A stretch of DNA of 64,000 nt. Source: Lucinisca nassula (taxonomy: Eukaryota; Mollusca; Bivalvia; Lucinida; Lucinidae). The stretch is from NCBI GenBank assembly GCA_963580285.1, contig CAUZLF010000255.1, forward strand, positions 59,576 through 123,575, given 5' to 3'. Positions 31,533-43,890 of this stretch are shown here, piece after piece (the first letter of the stretch is position 1; each line of letters begins with the position of its first letter). The position numbers were made by a program, and so were the translations under genes. The notes under the pieces are model-generated. The model saw nothing but the letters and a program-made list of their open reading frames with translations. It did no database searches and was not told the origin of the DNA.

Positions 31533-34407
31533 AATTTGGACAGGGCTTATAGAAAACCGAACAGGAAGTTCCGAATGTTGTCTCCCATTGAAAAATGGCG
31601 GAAAAATCTGTCAGGTATTTCCATTCCCCTTACAGATAGTGGTAACAGCAGTCATCTTGAAATTCTTAAATTTATTCAAGATTGCTGCCATTGCATTCTG
31701 AATTGCTAAAGTTGTTCTGTTCAGCAGAAGTCGAAGATGGCTGTAATGGGGTCCTTCTTGAAATTCTTTAAAACTGGAAGTTGGATAAGCTGAAACTTGA
31801 TGGGGGCAGGCTTTGTGGTGAAATGACCTGCAGAATTTTGCATTTTCATTTTTTATACAGCCACAAAATGGATAATACATGCTGGCTTTTCCTTATCAAC
31901 CATACCTATCAGAAAAAGGAAGTGAACGCTAGGTTGTTGCTGTTGAACGTTGCTATTCTGGCTATTGTTCCTATTGGGATATTGCTGATGACATCAGTAA
32001 GACAACTTATGACCACAATTTTGTTGACAGACCTAACAGTTTTAAAAATGGTTTTGTTTGTAGACCTACAGACTTTTGCATTTCCAAAATGCAGATTTTT
32101 AAAAAATACATAATCAAAATGGATGATAATCTGCTGGCTTTTGTACATCAACCATAGCTGTATTTAGTTTCTCACTGCATTTCCACCTGAAAAGATGGTT
32201 TCCTCATAGCGCACAACATGTTCAGTTTGCCTCTGCTTCTTTGGACCAAGTTCTATAGAATAAATAGCTAAAAGGTGGCCTTTTGAAACAAAAAACACAT
32301 AAAAGAACGAAAATTTGAGACTCAGTTTTATTAAGTCTCTTCATACACAGCAATGTAGTTTGCAAGGCTGTATATGTCCAGGCAGTATTCGATTTCCAAT
32401 GTAACCAGAATGTGCTGAATCATACCAAAGGATCTTAAGTGAAAATATAATCTGCACTATGATGAAACATGGGGAGACTTCTTTCAGCCACCACACAGCA
32501 CTTAGGTAACACCAGCTGAAGTGGTAGCTAAATGGTTAATCCTATACTTCAAACCAAACTTTCAGCCCTTCTGACCATCCCAACATCTGATCTTTGCTTT
32601 CCCTTGCCTTGTGTTCGTCAGAGTTTAGAGAGTTGTTCAAATTTAAACAGAGCTGAACCTTCCTATGCTTTGCAAAACCATGGCCTCAGGAAGAGGAAGT
32701 GCACTTAGATTCATTGTCCCTTGAGTGACATCTTAGATTATTTGAAGCTGGCCACTGGCCTACTGTCTTTCCTATTATTCCAGTGTTTGAGTTCTGGGTA
32801 TCTTCTGGCTGTCACAAGCTGCTAGTGGCTCATTACGAAAACAAGCCTATACAAATACATTGTAAATTTTACCGCCCAAAACCAAAGATTTTAAGATGAA
32901 AAATTGTGATATTTTTCTTATTTCTGCTGGAAATATAGATTGAGGTGGTTCTAACGAGTACCCACAATCTTTATTTTAGAGCAGGAATAAGAAAAAATAA
33001 GGTTTACCCATGTAAAAGTGGGGTCCAAGGGGGTCAGAATTATTTTGGCATGTTTTAGTGGATACACAAATACAGTAGAGGCTGATATAAGCAGCTGTGT
33101 TGCAGCTTTGTAGTTGCTAGCCGCTGCAGCTGACTACTTTCCGGCCAATAGTTATGGCTGGTAAATTTGATGGGGGCTTTGTAGCTACAACAAAGCGCTT
33201 ACAAAAGGCACTCTCTTTTCATTTCTATAAGGGAGGCGTTGGGCCAACATGAAGATCCAGAATTGCTAAAATTGTTCTGATATCCATTACGATAACACAC
33301 CCGTATGCCATAGTGCATTCTTTCATATCTCCAAAATGGCTACTTTTCCGATGTAAAGGAGCAGTCTCTATAAGGCTGTTTTCATGGCCACAACCGATTT
33401 CCTTTAAACTTTGTAGCTTCAAATTGGTACATATTGGCTGTCTAATGGTGAATTTTTAGACTCTTTGGTCCACTGGTTTTTGCTGTATAAACTATTAAAG
33501 TGGGTGGGGTAATGTCACCCCATCAAGGGTATACCAACAAAAATGCTATTATTTTTGTTCAAAGTGCATGGCTGGAGGCGATGTTTGCCGTATGCTTACT
33601 ACCCTTTTAGGCATAACAGCGGGTGATAACAGTCTTATAAATATCAAACAAGAGAAGAGTTTAAACGCGCTTGTAAGTTGTACCCAAATATTAGTAATTT
33701 TTATTCCCCAACTTTACGAAAAACCACAACACCTTTACAGTTTTCAACTTATTTCAAAGATCTTTCATAAATATAATGTTGATGTAACAGTCATTCTAGA
33801 TATATGTCAGAATTATTTTTAGTTCATAAAACTTAATGAGTTACCTGCCCCTGAAATTGGATTTAACCATTTTTTTTTAAATCAAGAGTGCATTTATCCG
33901 TTTGTAGTACTCGCAACTTCATTTGGAAGTGAAAAACCGATTCCATGCAAATATAATTAAATAGATGTGGACAAAGAAGTCATTTGATTAAATAGTGCAT
34001 GCTAGCAAGCACATGAGCACAACATCCCACGGTACAAGCACCACTTCTTCACCAAAAGTACCATTTAGTGATTGGGTTTAGTCATTGTGGTCTAAACACA
34101 TTGCAAAACGAGCAAACAATTCTTACATAGTCGCCAACATATGGTATTTTACTATTGGATATTTTGTTTCTAAGGCCTTCCACTTTGTAATTCTCCCATT
34201 AGCTGATTCGACAACCTATCTCACCTTGTACCTAGCCTTGAATCATTCGACTCTTCAGTCGTATATTGCTTCTGAGATTTGGTTATGAAGTGAAGCATAT
34301 GAGAATTGATTTCATAACCCTTTAGTATTTCTCTAACATCCCTGAATCATACATCAACTTTTGCAAATGTCCTGTTTGGGGATTCAAATTCTGATGTTGC
34401 AATCGCA

Positions 34408-35085
34408 GTGGCTGATGGAACATACATATATATTGAGAAGAGTGGAAACTACTCATTTCGGAGAAGATCTTATTCCGTACATAAAGGACAGCCTTTGCTG
34501 AAACCTATGATGCTTGTGGCCACTGATGGCTACATTTTGACTGTGATGGGACCATATCTTGCAGATGGGAAAAACACAGATGCTAAGATTACCGAACACA
34601 TGTTAAAGACTAATGCAGAAAATATTACTGACTGGTTTGAAGAAGATGATGTTCTCGGTGTAGACCGCGGCTTCAGGGATGCTATAGATAAACTAAAGGA
34701 TTTTGGAATCAATTCTCATATGCCTCACTTCCTAAACAAATCTCAGAAGCAACATACGACTGAAGAGGCGAATGAGTCAAGGCTAGTTACAAAGGTGAGA
34801 TGGGTTGTCTAATCAGCTAATGGGAGAATTAAAAAGTGGAAAGCCCTTAGCAACACAATGTCCAATTGTTAAATACCATATGTTGGCGACTATGTAAGGA
34901 TTGTTTGCTCGTTGTGCAATGCATTAAGACCACCTTTGGTAACAAGCAAAGATTCAGGCAAAGTAATTGCTAGAAGAATGATGGCCCTAGCAAAAACTCC
35001 AAAATAAGCTGCAGGATAAGGTTGTAACAAGAATTCCGCCGAAGGCTATGTCCCGCCTGTGGGGGCGCAAAGTCATCAACCATGA
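34408..35085 (+). pseudogene. Transposase core of copy 2, stop at the catalytic Glu codon
   Basis: Aligned with 1392-2075, the frame is open to 34812 and keeps both Asp motifs (A-D-G-T-Y and G-V-D-R-G-F-R-D). The W-V-V-E codon GAA is TAA here, removing the third catalytic residue. Further frame disruptions follow downstream (tgtccaattgttaaatacc). Confidence 0.85.
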
Positions 35086-35789
35086 TATGTAGGTCAAGGT
35101 CAAACATAGATGCTTGCTCAAAAGATCCCATTCTCGAATGCAAGCTTGTACTAAGTATCATTAATGAAGCTCTAATAATTATTGAGAAATGTACTTAACC
35201 ATTACGGAGAACGCTAGGGTAGTCACAATATTTTACAAAGTCAGTGAACCATGAAATTTAGGTCAAGGTCAAATATGGCTGCTTGCATTTAAATTGCCAT
35301 CCCCAGATTCAAGTTTGCACCAAATATCATTAATGATGCTCTTATAAATCTTGAGAAATAAACTTGACCATTAGGGTGAACGCTAGGGTGGTCGCAATAT
35401 TTTACAAAGTCAGTGAACCATGAAATATAGGTCAAGATTAAATACTGATGCTTGCATTTAAGTTACCATCCCCAGATATAAGTTTGTACCAAGTATCATT
35501 AATAAAGCTCTTATAATTCTTGAGAAATAAACTTGACCATTAGGGTGAAAGCTAGAGTGGTCGCAATGTTTTACAAAGTCAGTGAACCATGAAATGTAGG
35601 TCAAGGTCAAATATGGATGCTTGCATTTAAGTTGTCATCCCCAGATACAAGTTTTTACCAAGTATCATTAATGAAGCTCTTATAATTCTTGAGAAATTAA
35701 CTTGACCATTAGGGTGAACGCTAGGGTGGTCGCAAATGTTGACGCCTTGACGAACGGACGGACGGAAAACCGGGCGCCTATATCGCGCC

Positions 35790-36300
35790 ATGCTAATAGC
35801 AGGCGCGACAAAAAATTGCTGGGATAAAAAACGGGTTATTTGGAAAAAGATCGATGATGAGAAACTTGAGAATTTCCCAGAGATGACTGTGGATGAACGC
35901 AGGGATTTGAAACTTGGTATATACCAGCTGAAACAAGCCAAATCCTACACAGATGAACATTTTTACGACAATGGATCATATGAGATAATGGCACACAAAG
36001 AAGAAGATGGCGTTCTCAAAGCACAGATACGTTATCGCCACACGTCTAATAAAACATATAACATGTGGGTTGAATAAACTCAAGGACTGAACCCAATCAC
36101 TGGATGGTATTGTGGGTGCAGAAGTGGAGCTCGTACCGTGGGATGTTGCGCACATGTGGCTTCTGTTCTCTGGTATTTTTGATACTACCAGAACAAAACA
36201 GAAAATAGTGAAGCAAAACCAAGCCGGGAACATATTGATTTTGTTTATGATGCTGCTGTTAACACATGGAGTACATCTAGCGATTCAGAGGAAGATCAGT
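35790..36300 (+). pseudogene. SWIM segment of copy 2, interrupted
   Basis: Corresponds to 2945-3449. A stop (gttgaataaactc) interrupts the frame just before the G-L-N-P-I-T-G-W-Y-C-G-C region, which is still present in sequence at about 36085-36160. Confidence 0.8.
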
Positions 36301-37159
36301 AAATTAACAAATTCTTAAACATGTCGTGAGACCATACAGGCTTATATTTAAGCACAGTATCAGTCTAGAATGAGGTTCCACAACATGAGCAAAGCCTGCT
36401 TTGGTGGTCAAAAATGTTTGACAGTTGACAAATGTTCCATTTGCACCTGGAAATTAAGAGTTCACAAATAACCAAAAAAAAAAAAAAAAAAAAAAGAAAT
36501 ACTGACATGCACTATTAAGTCAAATGACTTCCTTGTCCACATATATTTAATAATATTTGCATGGAATCGGTTTATTCACTTTCAAATGAAGTTGTGAGTA
36601 CTACAAACGGATAAATGCACTCCGATTTAAAAAATGGGTAAAATCCAATTTCAGGGGCAGGTAACTCATTAAGTTTTATGAACTAACAATAATTCTGACA
36701 TATAATACCTAGAATGACTTTTACATCAACATAATATTAATGAAAGATCTTTGAAATAAGTTGAAAACTGTAAAGGTGTTGTGGTTTTTCGTAAAGTTGG
36801 GGAATAAAAATTACTGATATTTGGGTACAGCTTACGAGTGCGTATAAACTCTTCTTTTGTTTGATATTTATAAGACTGTTATCACCGGCTGTTATGCCTA
36901 AAAGGGTAGTAAGCATACGGCAAACATCCCCACCAGTCATGCTTTTTGAACAAAAATAATAGCATTTTTGTTGGTATACCCTTGATGGGGTGACATTACC
37001 CCACCCACTTTAATAGTGTATACAGCAAAAACCAGTGGACCAAAGAGTCTAAAAATTCACCATTAGACAGCCAATATGTACCAATTTGAAGCTACAAAGT
37101 TTAAAGGAAATCGGTTGTGGCCATGAAAACAGCCTTATAGAGACTGCTCCTTTGTGATA

Positions 37160-37345
37160 TTTTTCTTATTTATACTCCAAACATAGGTTTTGGTGCTCGT
37201 TAGAACCGCCTCAGTGAGGCGGTTCTAACGAGCAGCAACAACCTATGTCTTGGAGCAAAAACAAGACAACTAATGTAAACCCCCGTAAACCCCAGTTTGC
37301 TCTATATAAAGTGGGGTTTAGGGGGGTGTCATTTCACGGACTTGT
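37160..37345. repeat. Palindromic GAACCGCC MITE, uninterrupted tail
   Basis: Arms meet at GTTAGAACCGCCTCAGTGAG. The tail cccccgtaaaccccagtttgctctatataaagtggggtttagg is intact and serves as the reference for the insertion at 14459-15675. Confidence 0.8.
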
Positions 37346-37547
37346 GCACGTGATGCAAGATTTCAGGCATGGCAGCCATCTTGAAAGTCTCCAAAACTTC
37401 ATGGGAGTTATTGCCGTGACATGAGATTCAGAATTGCAAAAAAACTTTCCGTCCTAAATGATATCGCCATCAAATGGTAAGTAGGATCAAGCTGAAACCT
37501 GCCGGAAATCATCGGCATGACATGGAGATTCAGAATTGCTAACTGAG

Positions 37548-37760
37548 CCAGCGCTCATTAAAGCCTACAATAAGACATGTACGCCTGAAGAAGACTCAGA
37601 TCAGCCTGCACATCCGTGCAGTCTGATCGGAGTCTTTGTCGTGCGCTCTTTGGATAGCTAAGGGCCAATGCTCCTTCATCCAGCAAAAGAAGTCTCTGGT
37701 TAGACTATATGAATGCGCAGGATGATCCGATTCTTCGCTGTGCGTATATATAAGTTATAG
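37548..37760. repeat. TGAGCCAGCGC MITE copy (right end lost)
   Basis: Starts CTGAGCCAGCGCTCATTAAA and carries the internal GATCAGCCTGC and GTCTGATCGGAG motifs of the copy at 47820-48031. Bases 37760-38260 and 38600-39060 hold interspersed-repeat relics (ttcagaattgctaaa blocks) but no gene. Confidence 0.6.
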
Positions 37761-38289
37761 GAAATACTGTGCCCCGGCTCAATTTAAATGGTTTCCTTTG
37801 ATATCCCAGCTGGCAGCCATGTCAGCCATCTTGAAAATCTTCTATAGTATCTACTCCCATTGAGCTGAAACTTGGGAGGGGTTGAGGCAACATGAAGATT
37901 CAAAACTGCTAGACTTGTTTTGTTCAGATATCTAAGTTGGCTTGTTCCTTTATCCAAGGTAACTGCTATGTTGGGTGTCTTGAGAACCTTCAAACCACAC
38001 CTGCTTCCGAATTGTTGGCAGAATTGTGCTGAAACTTGTGGGGAGGCTTGAAGGTGACATGGAGATTCACTTGTTAAAAATATTCTTTTCTGATATCCAA
38101 GGTGGTGGCCGTGGTGGACATCTTGAATATATGTGCTATCGAATGGTAATTCAGATTGAGTCACAACTTGAATTGCTTCAGAATTGCTAAAATTGTTGCA
38201 TTCCTGTACTCGCGGTAGTGGCCATAGTTGCCAAATTGACATTTTTCAAAGGACACGTACACACTCCTGTCTGCACCAACATCATCATC

Positions 38290-38600
38290 TCCTGAATCCT
38301 AAGTCAGACTGACATCACGTGAACAAGTCCGTGAAATGACCCCCCCCCCCCCCCCCTTCAATAACCCCACTTTATACATGTATAGAGAAAACTGGTGTTT
38401 ACTGGGACATACATTATTTTTCTTATTTCTGCTCCAAGACAGGTTGTGGGTACTCGTTAGAACCGCCTCAATGAGGCGGTTCTAACTAGCACCCACAACC
38501 TATGTTAGGAGTAGAAATAAGAAAACTACCATAAATTTTCATCAGAAAAGGAGCCATTTTAAAGATGTGAAAAATGCACTGTGTCGCACAGGTGTGTTAT
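38290..38600. repeat. Palindromic MITE, inverted orientation, with a poly-C tract
   Basis: 38417-38525 is an almost perfect palindrome with ~53-bp arms joined at CCGCCTCAATGAGGCGG. A run of C (about 38340-38357) replaces the CCCCC of the family tail. Confidence 0.85.
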
Positions 38601-39219
38601 CGTAATGGCTGTTCAGAAACTTTATCAGAGGCATCAACGAAACATGCAGATTCAGAATTGCTAAAGGTAATTTGATCTGCTAGCCAAGATGGCCAACATG
38701 GTATAATGTAACATTTCATCTGGCCCACTTGCATCACTGGAGTGTCCAACTGATATTGGCTTACAGTTGTACAATGCCTGCTATCCTTGCAGCAGGTAAG
38801 GGTGGAGGGGGATGTTGTTATTTCTTCTGTTTCTACACTTCCATTCATTTTCCTCTTTCTCCACTGTTCCTCACTTCATCTCTACCATTTCTTCTATCTC
38901 TTTTCTCCCTTTCTCTGGGGCACACAATGACCCCCAAGGGCTGATCTGTCGTTATATAAACCCAAATCAGTCAGTCTGGCCCCCCTTGAGCATCAAGCTC
39001 GTCTAGTTAGTACTTTCATGTTGTAAGACACTCAGGGAAACTAAAGCATCAGCTACGTATATTGTTTTTTGCACGGATCCTGTTGGCGTTGGCGTTTGAA
39101 GCGAAGCACTATATCTCCTGAACCTATGGATGGATTCTGACCAAACTTACATGGTTACACAACTAGGATTTGGGGGGGGGGCAGTCAGTAGGCTATGGTG
39201 ACCTTGACCTCATTTTCAA

Positions 39220-39265
39220 GGTCACCGACCCCCCCCCCCCCCCCCCCCCCCCCAAAAAAAAATAA
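39220..39265. repeat. Poly-C/poly-A microsatellite
   Basis: About 24 C followed by A run; read length here is likely unreliable. Confidence 0.8.
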
Positions 39266-42104
39266 TTCCAGTCAACTTTAGTACAATATACCATTGCAAC
39301 ATATCGCAGATTTGATTAGATTTTGGTGATCTTGACCTTTATTAGCTCACCTGGGCTGGGAGCTTATAGGATGGTAGTCCCTCTGTCGTCCGTCCGTCTT
39401 CCGTTGTCCGTCCGTCCACACTTTTGACCAGCTATATTTCTGCAGCCAATCATTTTTTACCTGTAGCATGCCTCTGGTGGGGCATTGATGACATTAGCTT
39501 TCTATTGTAATCGAATGAAAACTTTATGGCAACCACAAGGTCCCATAGACTTACAATGGGAAAATGCTTGTCATCATCGTAGCACCTTCAGTTTTGATCG
39601 GAACTTTCTGAAACTAATATATTAGTAGACTAGGGATGAAAGCTTGGATGAGTTCAAAAACTGGCAAGGTCAGCCTATTAATTATAGAGTTATGTCCCCT
39701 TAATTGCTAAAAATGCCTATTTTTGACCTTGTCATCACCGTGGCCCCTTCAGTTTTGATTGGATTTTACTGAATTTTATATACAAGTAAGTCAGGGTTAA
39801 AAGCTAGAATGAGTTTGAAAACTAGCGATGGCTGTCAATGACACAGGGAGTTATGTCCCCTACTTTGGTGAAATGCTTATTTTTGACCTTGTCATCACTG
39901 TAGCCGCTTCAGTTTTGATCGGAACTTCTTGAAATTTACAAACACGTAAGTCAGGGATAAAAGCTCGGATGAGTTCGAAAACTGTTGTGGTCGGCTTATC
40001 TGCCCTATTTTTAGCTCACCTGTCACGTAGTGACAAGGTGAGCTTTTGTGATCACTTTTTGTCCGTCGTGCGTGCGTCCGTAAACAATTTCAAATAAGAA
40101 TATCTCTTATATCCCATGGTCAATCTTGATCAAATTTCATGAGAAGCATCATCAGGTAGGGGGAAAGGCTGCTTAAGGTTTTTGGGCTGATCAGATTGGA
40201 GTTCTGGTTGCCATGGCAACATATAGCTCCCATAGACTTACAATGGGAAAAAATTAAAATATCTTCTTCTCTGAAACCACTGGGCCCAGAGATTAGATGT
40301 TTAGCTTGTATCAATGTCAAGTGGTCACCTACATAAATCCTGCCAATCATGCCCCTGGGGTCCAGATTGGCCACACCCTGGGGCCCCTTAACTCCTATAG
40401 ACTCATAATGGAAAAAAAGCTTAAAAAATCTTCTCTGAAACCACAGGGCCCAGAGCTTAGATATTTAGTATGTAGCAACAGCAAGTGGTCACCTACTTAA
40501 TTTCTGCCAATCATGCCCCTGGGTTCCAAATGGGCCACGCCCCGGGGCCCCTTCGCTCCCATAGACTCATAATGGAAAAAGTTTAAAAAATCTTCTTCTC
40601 TGAAACCACAGGGCCCAGAGCTTAGGTATTTTGCATGTAGCAACGGTAAGTGGTCACCTACATAATTCCTGCCAATCATGCCCCTGGGGTCCAAATTGGC
40701 CACACCCCGGGGGCCCTTAGCTCCCATAGACTCATAATGGAAAAAAAGCTTCAAAAATCTTGTTCTCTTAAACCACAAGGCCCAGAGCTTAGATATTTAG
40801 CATGTAGCAACGGCAAGTGGTCACCTACATAATTCCTGCCAATCATGCCCCTGGGTTCCAAATGGGCCACGCCCCGGGGCCTCTTGGCTCCCATAGACTC
40901 ATAATGGAAAAATTTTTCAAAAATCTTCTTCTCTGAAACCACAGGGCCCAGAGCTTAGGTATTTTGCATGTAGCAAGGGCAAGTGGTCACCTACATAATT
41001 CCTGACAATCATGCCCCTGGGGTCCAAATTGGCCACACCCCGGGGGCCCTTAGCTCCCATAGACTCATAATGGAAAAAAAAGCTTCAAAAATTTTCTTCT
41101 CTGAAACCACAGGGCCCAGAGCTTAGATATTTACAATGTAGCAATGACAAGTGGTCACCTACATAAATCCTGCCAATCATGCCCCTGGGGTCCAAATGGG
41201 CCACACCCTGGGACCCCCTTAGCTCCCATAGACTCATAATAGAAAAAAAACTTCAAAAATCTTCTTCTCTGAAACCACAGGGCCCAGAGCTTAGATATTT
41301 AGCATGTAGCAATGGCAAGTGGTCACCTACATATTTCCTGCTAATCATGCTCCTGTGGTCCAAATGGGCCACACCCCGGGGCCCCTTAGCTCCCATAGAC
41401 TCATGATAGAAAAAAGCTTAAAAAATCTTCTCAGAAACTGTGAAGCACAGAACTTAGATATTTAGTATCTAGCAACATAAAATAGCCAGCTACATAAATC
41501 CTGCTAACCCTGCCCCTGGGGTCAAAATTGGCCACGCCCGAGCTCATCACCTCCAATAGACTTATAATGGAAAAAAACTTAAAAAATCTTCTATTAAACC
41601 ATAAGGCCTAGAGCTTAGATTTTTAGTATGTAGCAACGTCAAGTGTCCACCTACATAAATCCTGCCAGTTATGCCCCTGGGATCCAAATTGGCCCCACCC
41701 CAGGGTTCTTTAGCTTCCATAGACTTACAATTTGAGAAACTTCAAAAATCGTCTTCTCTGAAACCACAGGGCCCTTTTAATGAAAAAAAAGAAAAAAAAA
41801 ACAACTTAAAATGGGAAAAAAATCTTCAAAATTCTTCTTCTCTGAAACCATAAGTCCAAGAGCTTAGGTATTTAGCATGTAGCAATGTCGAGTGGTTGCC
41901 TACATGAATCCTGCCAATCATGCCCCTGGGGTCCAAATCCTGTGGCCCCTTAACTCCAACAAACTTATAATGGAAAAAAAACTTCAAACATCTTCTTTGA
42001 AACCATGAAGTACAGACCTTAGATATTTAGTATATAGCAACACAAAATGGTCGCCTACATAAATCCTGCCAACCATGCCCTTTGGGTCAAAATTGGCCAA
42101 GCCC

Positions 42105-42517
42105 AAGGGCTATCTATCTATCTTCATATACTGAGTCGGTCAAACTTGGCCATTACCTCAGTTGGGTGGTGCGCTAAATTTAGAATTTAGCAAAAAAAAA
42201 AAAAAAAAAAAACACACCCACTGGATGAGTTCTTAAAACTATTTACAATCTGCTTTCAGAGGTGTACTAAAACGCACACCTCTGGATCCCAATCTACACC
42301 ATGCGGGCTTTGAACTCCTCTGCAGTTTTGGCATTTACCACAGAGGAGGGAAGACTATTCCACTGAGGAATAGTTCTAGGGAAGAAAGAATTCTTCAGGG
42401 CATCACTATAGGCCTGGTACCTACGATATTGACTGTTGTTTAGTTTTGATGCCCTTGTTTGAGTTGAAGTAGTCACAGGGGTCAAGTATTTATCTTTATT
42501 AAGAGGGCTCATTAGCT
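42105..42517 (-). pseudogene. 3' fragment of a CR1/L2-like LINE, minus strand
   Basis: On the minus strand, 42294-42512 encodes R-R-Y-Q-A-Y, then S-F-F-P-R-T-I-P-Q-W-N-S-L-P, then E-E-F-K-A-R, the typical C-terminus of many LINE reverse transcriptases. A ~150-bp 3' UTR with a T/A-run follows, ending in an AGATAGATAGATAG tail near 42110-42122. It was inserted into the array of element D. Confidence 0.75.
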
Positions 42518-42579
42518 TCTATAGATTTATACTGAAAAAACTTAAAAAAATATTTTTCTCCAAAACCATAAGGCACAGA

Positions 42580-42750
42580 TTTTGTTTGATTTGAGGTTTT
42601 ACATCCCCGACAACACTGTATAGGTCATTTTGGAGATGTCTCTTCCAATTTTGTGGGACTTTTACCAGACATTGAGATGAAATTACATCTCAAGCCCTGT
42701 CGCCCAATTAAACCAGTAGGGTTTATAAGCATGGACACCTCTTTGCCTGA
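42580..42750 (+). repeat. Fragment of the ~300-bp SINE-like repeat
   Basis: tttgtttgatttgaggttttacatccccgacaacactg through accagtagggtttataagcatgg matches the first half of 12625-12935. It is inside element D. Confidence 0.75.
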
Positions 42751-43890
42751 GCTTAGATATTTAGTATGTAGCAATGTCAAGTGGTCTCCTACACTAATGA
42801 TTTTCTGGTACACAGGTGAGCGATATAGGGCCATTGGGCCCTCTTGTTGACCTTGTCATCACCTAGCCCTTTCAGTTTTCAGAGGAACTTTTTGAAACTT
42901 TCCTAAGGGATAAAACCTCGGCTGAGTTAAAAAAAAAATGGTGAGGTCGGCCTATATTTTAGAGACTTATGTCCCCCTTGATTAGAGAAAATGCCTATCT
43001 TTGACCTTGTCATCCCCGTACGCACATTTCTCATTGCTCTAGCGCCTACATTTCTTAACTGATTTCAATATAACTTTCAACAAATGTTCCTTATGACAAT
43101 ATCTCGAACTAGTTCGACTTTCAAGGATGTGGCCTCAAGGTCAAGGTCACAGTGGTTATTTTTAGAAAAACTTTGTCATCGCTCTAGTGCCTACATTTCT
43201 CCACTGATTTCAATATAACTTCACACAAACGTTCCTTTTTGAAAGTATTTCGAGCAAGTACGACTTTAAAGGTTTGTGGCCTCAAGGTCAAGGTCACTGG
43301 CTATTTTTAGAAAAACTTTGTCATCGCTCTAGCAGCTACATTTCTTGACCGATTTCAATATAACTTCACAGAAATGTTCCTTATGACAATATCTGGAGCA
43401 AGTTCGACTTTTAAGATCGTGGCATTAAGGTCAAGGTCACTGTGGCTGTTTTTAGAAAAAACTTTGTCATCGCTCTAGCGCCTACATTTCTTGACCAATT
43501 TCAATATAACTTCAAACAAATATTCCTTATGACAATATCTAGAGCGAGTTCGACTTTCAAGGTTGTGGCCTAAAGGTCAAGGTCCCTGTGGCTATTTTTA
43601 AATAAACTTTGTCATCGCTTTAGGGCCTACATTTTTTGACCGATTTCAGTATATAACTTCACACAAATGTTCCTTATGACAATATCTGGAGCAAATTCGA
43701 CTTTAAAGGTCGTGACCTCAAAGTCAAGGTTACTGTGGCTATTTATAGAAACACTTTGTCATGGCTCTAGCGCCTATATTTCTTGTTGATTTCAATATAA
43801 CTTCACACAAATGTTCCTTATGGCAATATCTCGAGTGAGTTTGACTTTCAAGGTGGTTACCTCAAGGTCAAGGTCACTGTGGCTATTTTT

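Larger units (their letters stand above)
33355..37153 (+). mobile_element. DDE transposon, copy 2 (decayed)
   Basis: Same order as copy 1: left TIR from AAAGGAGCAGTC, antisense fragment (~34020-34320), transposase core, ~170-bp array (35088-35740, about four units), SWIM frame, right TIR ending GACTGCTCCTTT. The two copies are highly similar throughout but have independent lesions. It interrupts the palindromic-MITE family: the MITE sequence ccaaaatggctacttttccgatg stops at 33354 and gtgatatttttcttatttatactcc follows at 37154. Bases 31533-33354 before it hold relics of several interspersed repeats and no gene. Confidence 0.9.
40014..42848 (+). mobile_element. Helentron-like element D, nested in C
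   Basis: The 5' end AGCTCACCTGTCACGTAGTG plus the GACAAGGTGAG hairpin is followed by a short GTGCGTGCGTCCG run. The body is a ~165-bp array with cttcttctctgaaaccacagggcccagagc, gtagcaacggcaagtggtcacctac and cccctggggtccaaattggcc. The 3' end is ACAGGTGAGCGATATAGGGC with hairpin AGGGCCATTGGGCCCT, then CTTGTT. It carries a LINE fragment and a SINE-like fragment of its own. Confidence 0.78.
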
